From Emcibacter sp. (GTDB lineage: Bacteria; Pseudomonadota; Alphaproteobacteria; Sphingomonadales; Emcibacteraceae): DNA of 15,568 nt. The stretch is from contig JAGLJX010000164.1 of assembly GCA_023142175.1 (NCBI GenBank), positions 1 through 15,568 on the forward strand. Direction: 5' to 3'. The stretch's first letter is position 1, and each line of letters opens with the position of its first letter. The position numbers were made by a program, and so were the translations under genes. Below the pieces are notes generated by a model. That model had not been told where the DNA came from. It ran no database searches and worked only from the letters and a program-made list of their open reading frames with translations. Shown in pieces: positions 1 to 8,025 of this stretch.

Positions 1-474
1 AGGCTTAACCCCCAAAATGAAGCGGGACGGATTACTTTAATCTGTCGCATGGGTGCGGATCTGTTGGAAGAAAAACTACCGCCCATCATTCGCCGTGTTC
101 AGGAAGAAGGTTGTCAGGTTGTGTGGTCTTCTGATCCTATGCATGGCAATACGATCAAATCTTCAACCGGCTTCAAAACCCGTCCTTTCGAGCAGGTTCT
201 GGCTGAAATCCGCCGTTTCTTCCGTGTGCACCGTACCGAAGGCACCTATGCTGGCGGGATACATTTTGAAATGACCGGGCAGAATGTTACGGAGTGTACG
301 GGAGGGGCTGAAGCCATCACTGATGAGAAGCTCGCCGACCGTTACCGGACCTTCTGTGACCCACGTCTTAATGCCAGTCAGTCGCTAGAGCTTGCCTTTT
401 TGATCGCAGAAAGTTTAAAAGAGGAACGTCAGGCTCTCGCAAAACAAGTGCAAACTGAAACCGCCCAAGTGTAG
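1..474 (+). CDS. Class II 3-deoxy-7-phosphoheptulonate (DAHP) synthase, C-terminal part
   Basis: Partial gene cut by the left edge; frame 1 is open from base 1 and the first visible residues ([20 protein letters not shown]) already belong to the protein, so the ATG at 49 is internal. About 157 C-terminal residues are present out of roughly 450-480 usual for the family. Class II DAHP synthases condense phosphoenolpyruvate with erythrose 4-phosphate, the first committed step of the shikimate pathway, in the cytoplasm. Visible signatures are [16 protein letters not shown] (with the metal-binding His), [18 protein letters not shown] and CDPRLN, the last two carrying the acidic residues that bind the divalent metal in the Mycobacterium tuberculosis enzyme. 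The class II (plant/mycobacterial) type is clear; the regulatory N-terminus is outside the window. It ends with TAG 42 bp before nadE and may be cotranscribed with it. Confidence 0.95.
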   Translation, partial: RLNPQNEAGRITLICRMGADLLEEKLPPIIRRVQEEGCQVVWSSDPMHGNTIKSSTGFKTRPFEQVLAEIRRFFRVHRTEGTYAGGIHFEMTGQNVTECTGGAEAITDEKLADRYRTFCDPRLNASQSLELAFLIAESLKEERQALAKQVQTETAQV

Positions 475-516
475 TTTTGTTGGCCTGATCTTTTTTAATA
501 TAAGAGATTTGGGATT

Positions 517-2178
517 ATGGATCAGTTGAAAATCGCTCTTGCGAGCCTGAACCCGACTGTTGGGGACCTGTCAGGAAATTATGACAAGATACTTGCCGCC
601 CGCAAAGCTGCTGCGGGTGATGGTGCTGATCTTGTTGTATACAGCGAACTTTGCCTGATCGGTTATCCACCCGAAGATATTGTTCTCAAAGGGGCCTTTC
701 AAAAGGCCGCTATGGATAAGGTTGCCCAACTGGCGGCCGTTACCGCTGATGGCGGGCCGGCCATGCTTATTGGGTCATGCTGGCGGGAAGGCGGGCTGCC
801 TTATAATTCCGCAATTCTTTTGGATAATGGTAAAATAGCAGCCATTCACCATAAAGCTGACCTGCCCAATTACGGCGTCTTTGATGAAAAGAGAGTATTT
901 GCAGGCGGTCCGAAGTCAAAATCCATGTCATTTCGTGGTGTAAAACTCGGCGTGATGATTTGCGAGGATATGTGGCAACCTGAAATATCTGAAACCCTGA
1001 TAATTGATGGTGCAGAAATACTTATTATTCTCAATGGCTCCCCATTCGAACAAAATAAGAATAAAGAACGAGAAATACTTGCACAGGCTCGCGTATCTGA
1101 AAACGCACGTCCGTTGATCTATGTGAATCAAGTAGGGGGACAGGATGAATTAGCCTTTGATGGCGGGGCTTTTGTCTTAAATAAAGATGGTGTCTTAGCC
1201 GCCTGCTCACTTAGCTGGCAGGAAACTACCCTGATGACAGCTTGGCAAAAGCAAGTTGGGTCATGGGCCTGTGATGCAGGTGAAATTAATACCATCCCTG
1301 ATGGTTATGAGGCCATTTATCAGGCTATGGTTACGGGTCTTCGGGATTATGTCAGGAAAAACCGCTTTCCCGGTGTAGTGCTTGGTATGTCCGGCGGTAT
1401 TGATAGCGCCATCAGTGCCATTGTCGCGGTGGATGCATTGGGGGCGGAAAATGTCCATCTTGTCATGATGCCCTCAAAATATACCAGTGAGGAAAGCCTG
1501 TTGGATGCGGCCCTTTGTGCCGACTGGATCGGTGCGCGTATAGACAATATCCCCATAGAGCCAGCGGTGCAGGCTTACGATGAAATGCTGGCCGGACAAT
1601 TTGCCGGCATGGAAGGGGATACAACCGAAGAAAACCTGCAATCCAGAATCCGTGGTGTGATGCTTATGGCGATCAGCAATAAGTTCGGTTATATGCTGCT
1701 GACCACGGGAAATAAATCGGAAATGTCGGTGGGTTATGCTACCCTTTACGGTGATATGTGTGGCGGCTATTCGGTGATAAAAGACCTCTATAAAACTGAT
1801 GTGTTTGCCATCTGCGAATGGCGTAACAAAAATCATCCCTTGGGCGGGCTAGGGCCAAGGGGGCAGGTAATGCCTGAAAATATCATCACCAAACCACCGA
1901 CCGCTGAGCTAAAGCCTGACCAGAAGGACGAAGACAGTCTGCCGCCTTATGAGGTGCTAGATGATATTTTGGAATGTTTGGTTGAGCGCGAAATGACACT
2001 GGATGACATTGTGGCAAGGGGACATGCAAGAGAGACTGTTGCGCGCATTGAACATCTGCTATATATCGCGGAGTATAAAAGGCGACAGGCCCCGCCCGGT
2101 GTTAAATTAACCCGCCGGAATTTTGGCCGTGACCGTCGTTACCCGATTACCAATGGTTTTCGCAATGCAAGATTATAA
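517..2178 (+). CDS. nadE: Glutamine-dependent NAD+ synthetase
   Basis: 553 aa, normal for the two-domain bacterial form. Catalyses ATP-dependent amidation of nicotinic acid adenine dinucleotide to NAD+ using glutamine as nitrogen donor, the last step of NAD synthesis. The N-terminal nitrilase-like glutaminase domain (about residues 1-250) shows the complete Glu-Lys-Cys triad: E44 in YSELCLIGYPPED, K113 in HHKADLPNYG and C149 in GVMICEDMW. The C-terminal synthetase domain (about 260-553) carries the PP-loop SGGIDSA at 292-298, and TTGNKSEMSVGYATLYGD further on. No key residue is missing. The ATG at 517 starts directly in the conserved LKIALASLNPTVGD strand; the RBS is weak (AGAGA about 9 bp upstream). 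It sits 42 bp after the DAHP synthase gene and 14 bp before gltX, so cotranscription is likely. Confidence 0.97.
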   Translation: MDQLKIALASLNPTVGDLSGNYDKILAARKAAAGDGADLVVYSELCLIGYPPEDIVLKGAFQKAAMDKVAQLAAVTADGGPAMLIGSCWREGGLPYNSAILLDNGKIAAIHHKADLPNYGVFDEKRVFAGGPKSKSMSFRGVKLGVMICEDMWQPEISETLIIDGAEILIILNGSPFEQNKNKEREILAQARVSENARPLIYVNQVGGQDELAFDGGAFVLNKDGVLAACSLSWQETTLMTAWQKQVGSWACDAGEINTIPDGYEAIYQAMVTGLRDYVRKNRFPGVVLGMSGGIDSAISAIVAVDALGAENVHLVMMPSKYTSEESLLDAALCADWIGARIDNIPIEPAVQAYDEMLAGQFAGMEGDTTEENLQSRIRGVMLMAISNKFGYMLLTTGNKSEMSVGYATLYGDMCGGYSVIKDLYKTDVFAICEWRNKNHPLGGLGPRGQVMPENIITKPPTAELKPDQKDEDSLPPYEVLDDILECLVEREMTLDDIVARGHARETVARIEHLLYIAEYKRRQAPPGVKLTRRNFGRDRRYPITNGFRNARL

Positions 2179-2192
2179 ATGAGAATAAACAG

Positions 2193-3530
2193 ATGACTAA
2201 ACCTGTAAAAGTTCGTTTCGCCCCAAGCCCCACTGGCCTGCTTCATGTGGGTAATATCCGCACAGCCCTTGTGAACTGGCTGTTTTGCCGACAACAGGGC
2301 GGATCATTCCTTCTGCGCCTTGATGACACCGACGCGGGCCGCTCAACACAGGCCTTTGCCGATGCCATCGAACGTGACCTCACATGGTTGGGTTTGAATT
2401 GGGACGCGACCGCACGTCAGTCCGACCGCATTGACAGATATAACGAAGTCTTCGAGAAACTTAAAACCGATGGCCGTATGTATCCCTGTTATGAAACGGG
2501 ACAGGAGCTTGAACTAAAACGTAAAGTTCAGTTGGGTCAAGGTAAGCCGCCAGTATATGACCGAGCGGGGTTGTCCCTGTCCGATGCAGAAGTCACAGCC
2601 TATGAAGCAGAAGGCCGCAAGGCGCATTGGCGCTTCAAGCTTGACCTGCCCGCACGGGTTGAATGGGATGATCTTGTCAAGGGGCATCAGAGCTTTGACC
2701 TTGAAGCCCTAAGTGATCCGGTACTGATCCGTGAAGACGGTAGTTTCCTCTATACCCTGCCATCGGTCGTGGATGATATTGACTTTGGCATAACCCATGT
2801 TATGCGCGGTGAGGATCATAGCGCCAACAGCGCGGTTCAAACCCAGCTTTTTGAAGCTCTGGGCGCACAGGCGCCGGAATATGCCCATTTCTCCCTGTTG
2901 ACAGGTGCGGGTGGTGAGGGGCTGTCAAAACGTCTTGGTACAGCCAGTATCCAGTCCTACCGTGACGAGGATGGTCTGGAGGCCATGAGCATTAACAGCC
3001 TGCTTGCGCGTCTCGGTTCTTCTGATCCTATTGAGCCGATTACATCATTAAAGCCATTGGTAGATGGTTTTGACTTTTCAAAATATAGCCGTTCAACTGC
3101 AAAGTTTGACCCCAAAGATCTTGAAATTCTGAATGCAAAAATCCTCCATCAGACCGATTTTTCTGCCGTATCAGGACGTCTGGATGATGTGGATGAAGCA
3201 TTATGGAATATATGTCGTGGTAACATCAATAAACTTAGCAATATAAATGAGTTGAAGGTAATAGTTAAAGGAACACTTGAGCCGATTATTGAGGATTTAG
3301 ACTTTACAAAACAGGCCGCAGAACTCCTGCCCGCGACCCCGTGGGACGAGACAACATGGAAAAGCTGGACCTCCGCAGTTAAGGAGGCAACCGGAGCCAA
3401 GGGCCGTGCATTATTCATGCCGTTGCGTCAAGCCATTACGGGTATGGATCATGGGCCGGAAATGGGTTTGCTCTTACCTCTGATAGACCCGGATATTGTT
3501 AAAGCACGGCTTCAGGGTAAAGCCGCATGA
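2193..3530 (+). CDS. gltX: Glutamate--tRNA ligase (GluRS), alphaproteobacterial GLSKRLG type
   Basis: 445 aa class I aminoacyl-tRNA synthetase that charges tRNA with glutamate. The Rossmann catalytic core begins almost at residue 1: [18 protein letters not shown] contains the HIGH-type motif as HVGN (18-21), followed by LLRLDDTD (40-47). The KMSKS-type motif is GLSKRLG (243-249), and [14 protein letters not shown] (203-216) is the usual pre-KMSKS helix. GLSKRLG, rather than KLSKRHG, marks the version I recognise as one of the two GluRS paralogues often present in alphaproteobacteria. Many of these bacteria lack GlnRS and make Gln-tRNA through GatCAB, so this enzyme may be the Glu-specific or the non-discriminating copy; sequence alone does not decide. 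The C-terminal anticodon-binding half (about 285-445) is compact. The last codon overlaps the cysS start (ATGA). Confidence 0.94.
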   Translation: MTKPVKVRFAPSPTGLLHVGNIRTALVNWLFCRQQGGSFLLRLDDTDAGRSTQAFADAIERDLTWLGLNWDATARQSDRIDRYNEVFEKLKTDGRMYPCYETGQELELKRKVQLGQGKPPVYDRAGLSLSDAEVTAYEAEGRKAHWRFKLDLPARVEWDDLVKGHQSFDLEALSDPVLIREDGSFLYTLPSVVDDIDFGITHVMRGEDHSANSAVQTQLFEALGAQAPEYAHFSLLTGAGGEGLSKRLGTASIQSYRDEDGLEAMSINSLLARLGSSDPIEPITSLKPLVDGFDFSKYSRSTAKFDPKDLEILNAKILHQTDFSAVSGRLDDVDEALWNICRGNINKLSNINELKVIVKGTLEPIIEDLDFTKQAAELLPATPWDETTWKSWTSAVKEATGAKGRALFMPLRQAITGMDHGPEMGLLLPLIDPDIVKARLQGKAA

Positions 3531-4870
3531 GCCTCAAGATATATAATACGCTGAGCAAGAAGAAAAAAGATTTCACACCAATAGACCCTGATCATGTGAC
3601 GATTTATGTCTGCGGCCCGACAGTTTATAACTATGCTCATGTGGGTAATGCGCGGCCCGTAGTGGTGTTTGACCTGTTGGTGCGGCTGTTGCGTCACGAT
3701 TACAAACAAGTCACCTATGCTCGCAATATCACTGATATTGATGACAAGATTATTGAGGCATCAAAGGACAGTGGCACAGAGATTTCGGAAATTACCGAGA
3801 AATATGCCCGCATATATGAAGCGGACATGGCTGCCCTTAATGCCGGACCACCGGACTTAACACCCAAGGCAACGGATTATATTGCTCAGATGATCAGCAT
3901 GACCGCCGACCTGATAGAAAAGGGCCATGCCTATGAAAAAGACGGTCATGTGTTGTTCTCAGTACCCAGTATGGATAATTATGGTGAGCTATCCGGTCGG
4001 AAACTTGAAGATATGATCGCGGGCGCGCGTGTGGATGTGGCGTCCTATAAGAAGGATGCGGCGGATTTTATTCTGTGGAAGCCGTCCTCCGACGATCAGC
4101 CGGGATGGGATAGCACATGGGGGCGTGGCCGTCCGGGCTGGCATCTGGAATGTAGTTGCATGATTGAGGATAACTTCGGCAAGACCATTGATATTCATGG
4201 CGGCGGATTAGATCTGATCTTTCCCCACCACGAAAATGAAATCGCCCAGAGCCGCTGCGCTCATGAAGGCGCGCCACTGGCTAACTATTGGATGCATAAC
4301 GGGTATCTGACGGTAGATGGTGAGAAGATGTCCAAATCATTGGGCAACTTCGTAACGGTTCATGATTTGCTGGAGGAATTTCCCGGCAAGGGCGAGGCTA
4401 TCCGTATGTGCCTGCTCACAGCCCATTACCGCCAACCCGTTGATTTCAGCCGTGACGGTATCAAACAGGCTCAGCGTCAACTGGATCGCTGGTATCGCCT
4501 TACTGATGGTGTGGAAGCAGGAGAAGTGCCGGAATCAATTCTGAATGCCTTGCGTGATGACCTGAACACACCGAAAGCCATTGCGGAATTGAATGCCATT
4601 GCGAAAAAAGCGGTGAATGATGATGCCGCAAAAAAGCAATTGAAAGCAGCAGCTAATCTGTTTGGGGTATTGGAGCAGGATGATTGGTTTGATGTTATTG
4701 TTGCCGAAAATGCTATTTCTGTAGTCTCGATTGAAAAATTAATCAGTGAACGTGCAGACGCCAAGAAGAACAAAGATTTTGCCCGTGCCGATGAAATTCG
4801 CGCTGAGCTTACTGAACAGGGGATAGCATTGTTAGATGGCCCAGACGGAACGACTTGGGAGCGGAAGTAA
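3527..4870 (+). CDS. cysS: Cysteine--tRNA ligase (CysRS)
   Basis: 447 aa, close to the E. coli enzyme (461 aa). Class I synthetase that charges tRNA-Cys. All diagnostic residues are present: zinc ligands C29 ([19 protein letters not shown]), C209 (GWHLECSCM), H234 and E238 ([11 protein letters not shown]), which line up with C28/C209/H234/E238 of E. coli; the HIGH-type motif HVGN at 38-41; and KMSKS at 267-271 in [12 protein letters not shown]. The C-terminal DALR-type helical domain ends in the usual basic stretch ([18 protein letters not shown]). The ATG overlaps the gltX stop codon by 4 bp (ATGA) and an AGGG lies 9 bp upstream inside gltX, implying translational coupling. It is the last gene of the rightward group; the palindromic repeat starts 20 bp after its stop. 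Confidence 0.97.
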   Translation: MSLKIYNTLSKKKKDFTPIDPDHVTIYVCGPTVYNYAHVGNARPVVVFDLLVRLLRHDYKQVTYARNITDIDDKIIEASKDSGTEISEITEKYARIYEADMAALNAGPPDLTPKATDYIAQMISMTADLIEKGHAYEKDGHVLFSVPSMDNYGELSGRKLEDMIAGARVDVASYKKDAADFILWKPSSDDQPGWDSTWGRGRPGWHLECSCMIEDNFGKTIDIHGGGLDLIFPHHENEIAQSRCAHEGAPLANYWMHNGYLTVDGEKMSKSLGNFVTVHDLLEEFPGKGEAIRMCLLTAHYRQPVDFSRDGIKQAQRQLDRWYRLTDGVEAGEVPESILNALRDDLNTPKAIAELNAIAKKAVNDDAAKKQLKAAANLFGVLEQDDWFDVIVAENAISVVSIEKLISERADAKKNKDFARADEIRAELTEQGIALLDGPDGTTWERK

Positions 4871-4890
4871 AATCCGTTCTCGCCCCTTTA

Positions 4891-4988
4891 CCGTCATTCC
4901 CACGCAGGTGGGAATCCAGCCAATAAAATAATGACTTCGCAGAAGGCTTCTTGATTTTACTAGATTCCTGCCTTCGCAGGAATGACGG
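4891..4988. repeat. Palindromic MITE/REP-like element between convergent genes
   Basis: A 98-bp element bounded by perfect 10-bp terminal inverted repeats, CCGTCATTCC (4891-4900) and GGAATGACGG (4979-4988). Each end also folds by itself into a perfect 8-bp hairpin: ATTCCCAC/GTGGGAAT (4896-4915, loop GCAG) and ATTCCTGC/GCAGGAAT (4964-4983, loop CTTC). The inner flanks GGAATCCAG (4911-4919) and CTAGATTCC (4960-4968) are inverted with one mismatch, so the arms can also pair as one long cruciform. A third copy of GGAATGACGG follows at 5001-5010, suggesting a partial or decayed second unit. No target duplication or ORF is visible. The CGTCATTCC...GGAATCC core resembles dispersed palindromes I recall from many proteobacterial genomes. 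It fills the gap between cysS and the convergent SDR gene, and its hairpins could stop transcription from both sides, although neither is followed by a clear T-run. Confidence 0.8.
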
Positions 4989-5022
4989 TGGGGAAGTTCA
5001 GGAATGACGGCAGAGAATTATT

Positions 5023-5766
5023 TTAAAACATATCTCCGTAAGCACCCGCCTTATAATCCGCATATGAAATAATCTCACCATTTGCCTGAAAGTCCGGCAG
5101 GGACATTTTCACGAATAATGGTGCTATATCATGGGGTGTGTCCAGGGTTTGCGGATCTTCGCCCGGCATAGCCGAAGAGCGCATACCGGTACGGATGGGG
5201 CCGGGGTTGATTATGTTGGCCTTGATATTGGTGTTATTGGCGATTTCATTGGCATAGGTTTTGACCATGCAGTTAAGTGCCGCCTTGGTTGTGGCATAGC
5301 CGCCCCAATAGGCCCGACAGCTTTCCGCGACCGTTGAGGTGACAAATATGGCCCGTCCGGCTTCTGATGCTTTCAGCAGGGGGTCAAAGGATCGGATCAG
5401 TCGGTAATTGGCGGTCACATTGGTCGCTATCAACTGATCCCAGTCTTTTGGTTTTATATGCCCAAGCGGACTGATGGGGCCTAATATTCCCGCATTGCCG
5501 ATCAATATATCCAGTCTGCCCCAAGTGGATGCCACATGAGCACCAAGTCGGTCAATGCCGTCAGAATCCATAAGGTCGAGGGGAACCAATGTGGCTTCTG
5601 CGCCCAGTTCCTGAACCGCATCATCCATTTCTTCCAAAGCACCTGTTGTGCGGCCAACCATAATGATATGTGCGCCAGCACGCGCTAACGCCAATGTGAC
5701 ACCAGCACCAATGCCACGGGTTGCACCAGTAACCAGAGCAACTTTTCCTTCTAAGTCTTTAATCAT
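5023..5766 (-). CDS. SDR family NAD(P)-dependent oxidoreductase, YciK-like
   Basis: 247 aa, a classical short-chain dehydrogenase with a single Rossmann fold. Visible motifs: cofactor loop TGATRGIG (13-20), NAG at 91-93, N117 in ATNVTAN, S144 in VTSTVAE, and the catalytic pair Y157/K161 in GGYATTKAA, followed by NPGPIRTGM (187-195). Substrate cannot be read from the sequence. General resemblance is to the E. coli YciK group, often annotated as 3-oxoacyl-ACP reductase-like without proof; a variable C-terminal segment (about 196-225) normally decides specificity. The start ATG overlaps the purF stop (ATGA), so translation is probably coupled to purF. It is the last gene of the long leftward train and ends near the palindromic repeat. 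A purF-SDR pair is, from memory, common in alphaproteobacteria, which hints at a conserved but unknown link. Confidence 0.93.
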   Translation of the reverse strand: MIKDLEGKVALVTGATRGIGAGVTLALARAGAHIIMVGRTTGALEEMDDAVQELGAEATLVPLDLMDSDGIDRLGAHVASTWGRLDILIGNAGILGPISPLGHIKPKDWDQLIATNVTANYRLIRSFDPLLKASEAGRAIFVTSTVAESCRAYWGGYATTKAALNCMVKTYANEIANNTNIKANIINPGPIRTGMRSSAMPGEDPQTLDTPHDIAPLFVKMSLPDFQANGEIISYADYKAGAYGDMF

Positions 5767-7265
5767 GATTTTGCTTGGATTTCTTTGAGGAATGAAATTT
5801 GTGCCGGTGTTTCATCCTGTTCTTTATCAGTCAGGCTTGTAGGATATTCACCAGAGAAACAGGCATCGCAATATTGTGGGCTGTTATTATCCCGACCCGC
5901 TTCATTTACGGCACGGTAAAGTCCATCTATGGAGACAAAATCAAGGCTATCCGCTCCGATATATTTTGTCATTTCCTCTATAGACATTCTGGAGGCCAGT
6001 AATTTGTCTTTTTCCGGTGTGTCCACGCCGTAATAGCAAGGTCCGGTGGTTGGCGGGCTGGCGATGCGCATATGAACCTCTTTAGCACCTGCCTGACGCA
6101 CCAAATCAACGATCTTGGTGGATGTTGTGCCGCGAACGATGCTGTCATCAACCAGAACAACAATCTTGCCTTCCAGTTCACCACGGTTAGCATTATGTTT
6201 TAGCTTAACCCCAAGGTGGCGGATCTGATCGGATGGCTCGATGAAAGTGCGGCCCACATAATGATTTCGGATAATACCCAGCTCAAAGGGAATACCAGCT
6301 TCCTGTGCATATCCGATAGCTGCTGGCGTGCCTGAATCCGGCACAGGAACCACTAGGTCAGCCTTGACCCTGGATTCTTTAGCCAGTTCCATGCCAATAT
6401 TCTTGCGGACTTTATATATGCTTTGCCCATTGGAAAGGCTGTCGGGACGTGAGAAATATACATGTTCAAAAATACAGGGGCGGGGTTTTTTCTCCGTAAA
6501 TGGTTTCATGGAATGAATACCATTCTCATCGATGGTGACCAATTCACCCGGCTCCACGTCCCTTATGTATTCCGCACCGATAATATCCAATGCACAGGTC
6601 TCGGAAGCGAAAATATAACTATCGTCCGATAATCTACCCAGAACCAGTGGACGAACCCCAAGCGGGTCACGGGCACCGATCAGGCTGTCCTTGCTTAACG
6701 CAACGATGGCAAAGGCGCCTTCTATCCGACGCAGAGCATCAATGAAGCGATCCTTCAAGGTAAGATAGGTGCTGGTTGCCACCAGATGAATGATAACTTC
6801 TGAATCAGATGTTGACTGAAAAATTGAACCTTTGCTGACCAGCAATTGCCGCAATGTCAGGGCATTGGTCAGATTGCCGTTATGAGCAACCGCGAAACCG
6901 CCCATGGACAGGTCGGCAAACAGGGGCTGGATATTACGCATTCCGGAACCGCCGGCTGTGGAATATCTCACATGGCCAATGGCGCAATCACCGGGAAGAG
7001 ACTGGATCACTGGCTGCGAATTAAAATTATCGGCAACATGGCCCATTGATTTATGGGAATGGAATTGTGTCTGGTCACAAGAAACAATACCGGCTGCTTC
7101 CTGCCCCCGATGTTGCAGCGCATGAAGTCCAAGCACGGTATGAGCCGTAGATTCAGCATGATTGCAAATACCAAAAACGCCGCATTCGTCGTGAAATTTG
7201 TCTTCCTCAAATAGATGGGGGACAAAAGGCTTCAGCGTTAACGGCTCAGGATTTCGATCTGTCAT
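5763..7265 (-). CDS. purF: Amidophosphoribosyltransferase (glutamine PRPP amidotransferase)
   Basis: 500 aa from the ATG at 7265. Makes 5-phosphoribosylamine from PRPP and glutamine, the first committed step of purine synthesis. The N-terminal Ntn-hydrolase glutaminase domain starts at C28 in DECGVFGI, so about 27 residues form a propeptide that must be removed to free the catalytic Cys, as in the B. subtilis enzyme. HALQHRGQEAAGI, GHVRYSTAG and AHNGNLTN follow. The phosphoribosyltransferase domain carries the PRPP loop VLVDDSIVRGTTS (370-382). Four cysteines fit the [4Fe-4S] ligands of the Fe-S subclass: C264 (RPCIFEHVYF), C410 (TGPCYYG), C466 and C469 (YCDACFSGEYP). An in-frame TTG at 7280 would add five residues (MVFKH); neither start has a strong RBS, so ATG is preferred. 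An extended -10 promoter lies about 50 bp upstream. The stop overlaps the SDR start. Confidence 0.97.
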   Translation of the reverse strand: MTDRNPEPLTLKPFVPHLFEEDKFHDECGVFGICNHAESTAHTVLGLHALQHRGQEAAGIVSCDQTQFHSHKSMGHVADNFNSQPVIQSLPGDCAIGHVRYSTAGGSGMRNIQPLFADLSMGGFAVAHNGNLTNALTLRQLLVSKGSIFQSTSDSEVIIHLVATSTYLTLKDRFIDALRRIEGAFAIVALSKDSLIGARDPLGVRPLVLGRLSDDSYIFASETCALDIIGAEYIRDVEPGELVTIDENGIHSMKPFTEKKPRPCIFEHVYFSRPDSLSNGQSIYKVRKNIGMELAKESRVKADLVVPVPDSGTPAAIGYAQEAGIPFELGIIRNHYVGRTFIEPSDQIRHLGVKLKHNANRGELEGKIVVLVDDSIVRGTTSTKIVDLVRQAGAKEVHMRIASPPTTGPCYYGVDTPEKDKLLASRMSIEEMTKYIGADSLDFVSIDGLYRAVNEAGRDNNSPQYCDACFSGEYPTSLTDKEQDETPAQISFLKEIQAKS

Positions 7266-7316
7266 ATGTTTAAAAACCAACTTAACAAAATGGTATTTGG
7301 TGGCCTTATATTGCCT

Positions 7317-7325
7317 ATTATAGCA
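7317..7325 (-). promoter_or_regulatory. Extended -10 promoter upstream of purF
   Basis: On the minus strand the cvpA-purF gap holds TGCTATAAT: a perfect TATAAT (7322-7317) with the TGn extension. No good -35 is present 16-18 bp upstream, which is typical of extended -10 promoters. Transcription would start near 7310, giving a purF leader of about 45 nt. This is the largest gap in the leftward train (76 bp from the cvpA stop to the purF ATG), consistent with separate control of purine synthesis. Motif seen directly; activity is inferred. Confidence 0.5.
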
Positions 7326-7341
7326 TAAGGGAACTCTTTAT

Positions 7342-8010
7342 TTAGCTATTTGATAATTTCTCGAATAGTTTATCCATTTCATCCTGATTTTCTTTTTTAT
7401 ATTTTTCTTTGCTGTCATCGGTCTTACCGCCTGTAGGGAAAGAGGGAATCATTTTTTTCATGCGTTCTAGGGCTTCAATATCTTTACGTTTCTCTTCAAT
7501 ATCCAATTCGTCAAAATAAGGGTTCATGGCGGAAATCATGCTGGCACCATATTGAATGAGGGGGCGGGACTTGGCTTCCTGAAACCAGTCCGGTTGATTC
7601 TTTTCCGATATGAAAGGGGTCGTCAGCATATAGAGCGCGCTAATCACAAACATACCGGTGAATAATCCAAACAACAGGCCCATGGCACTGTCCAGCGACC
7701 CTATATCACTGCTTTTGACCATTCTTCCGATCATACCGGCAAGTATTTTCAGGATCAGCAGGCTCATGGCAAACATAATCGTATAGGTCATGATATAGGC
7801 CATTATTTCCGGCTGAACTATTTCGTATATATGGGGGATAAGCAGGGGCGCGAAGGTGCTTGTGATCATGAATGCCCCGCCCCATGCGGCAAGCGTGAGG
7901 GCGGAAGCGGTAAAGCCCCTCATATAAGAGGCGATACCAAAAATGATCATGATTACGATCACTGTCATATCAATAGGGTTGATTGAAAAACCTTGGCTTA
8001 CTTCATTCAT
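7342..8010 (-). CDS. cvpA: CvpA family inner membrane protein
   Basis: 222 aa from the ATG at 8010. Four hydrophobic segments are visible at about 13-30, 34-58, 68-95 and 106-132, matching the CvpA fold, with the family's positive residue after helix 1 (YMRGFTASAL) and a glycine-rich helix 4 (LDSAMGLLFGLFTGMF). The last 90 residues are polar and highly charged, probably a cytoplasmic tail (KEKYKKENQDEMDKLFEKL). In E. coli CvpA is needed for colicin V production and lies directly upstream of purF; its molecular job is not settled, with reported links to envelope homeostasis. The cvpA-purF order is kept here. A TTG one codon upstream (8013) is also a possible start: AGGA sits 6 bp before TTG and 9 bp before ATG. 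radA ends about 15 bp upstream. Confidence 0.9.
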   Translation of the reverse strand: MNEVSQGFSINPIDMTVIVIMIIFGIASYMRGFTASALTLAAWGGAFMITSTFAPLLIPHIYEIVQPEIMAYIMTYTIMFAMSLLILKILAGMIGRMVKSSDIGSLDSAMGLLFGLFTGMFVISALYMLTTPFISEKNQPDWFQEAKSRPLIQYGASMISAMNPYFDELDIEEKRKDIEALERMKKMIPSFPTGGKTDDSKEKYKKENQDEMDKLFEKLSNS

Positions 8011-8025
8011 CAACGATAATCCTGT

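Noticed and set aside
477..504. Possible nadE promoter TTGTTG-N16-TATAAG
   Set aside because: The -35 matches at only 3 of 6 positions and the start would fall about 6 bp before the nadE ATG, leaving no usual leader; the DAHP synthase gene ends just upstream, so read-through is simpler.
4871..5022. Transposon remnant or integrated element with cargo
   Set aside because: Only the 98-bp palindromic unit and an extra end copy are present; there is no ORF, target duplication or tRNA attachment site.
7266..7280. TTG start for purF giving a 505-aa protein
   Set aside because: It adds only MVFKH and has no better ribosome site than the ATG at 7265; the ATG was kept, with the alternative noted.
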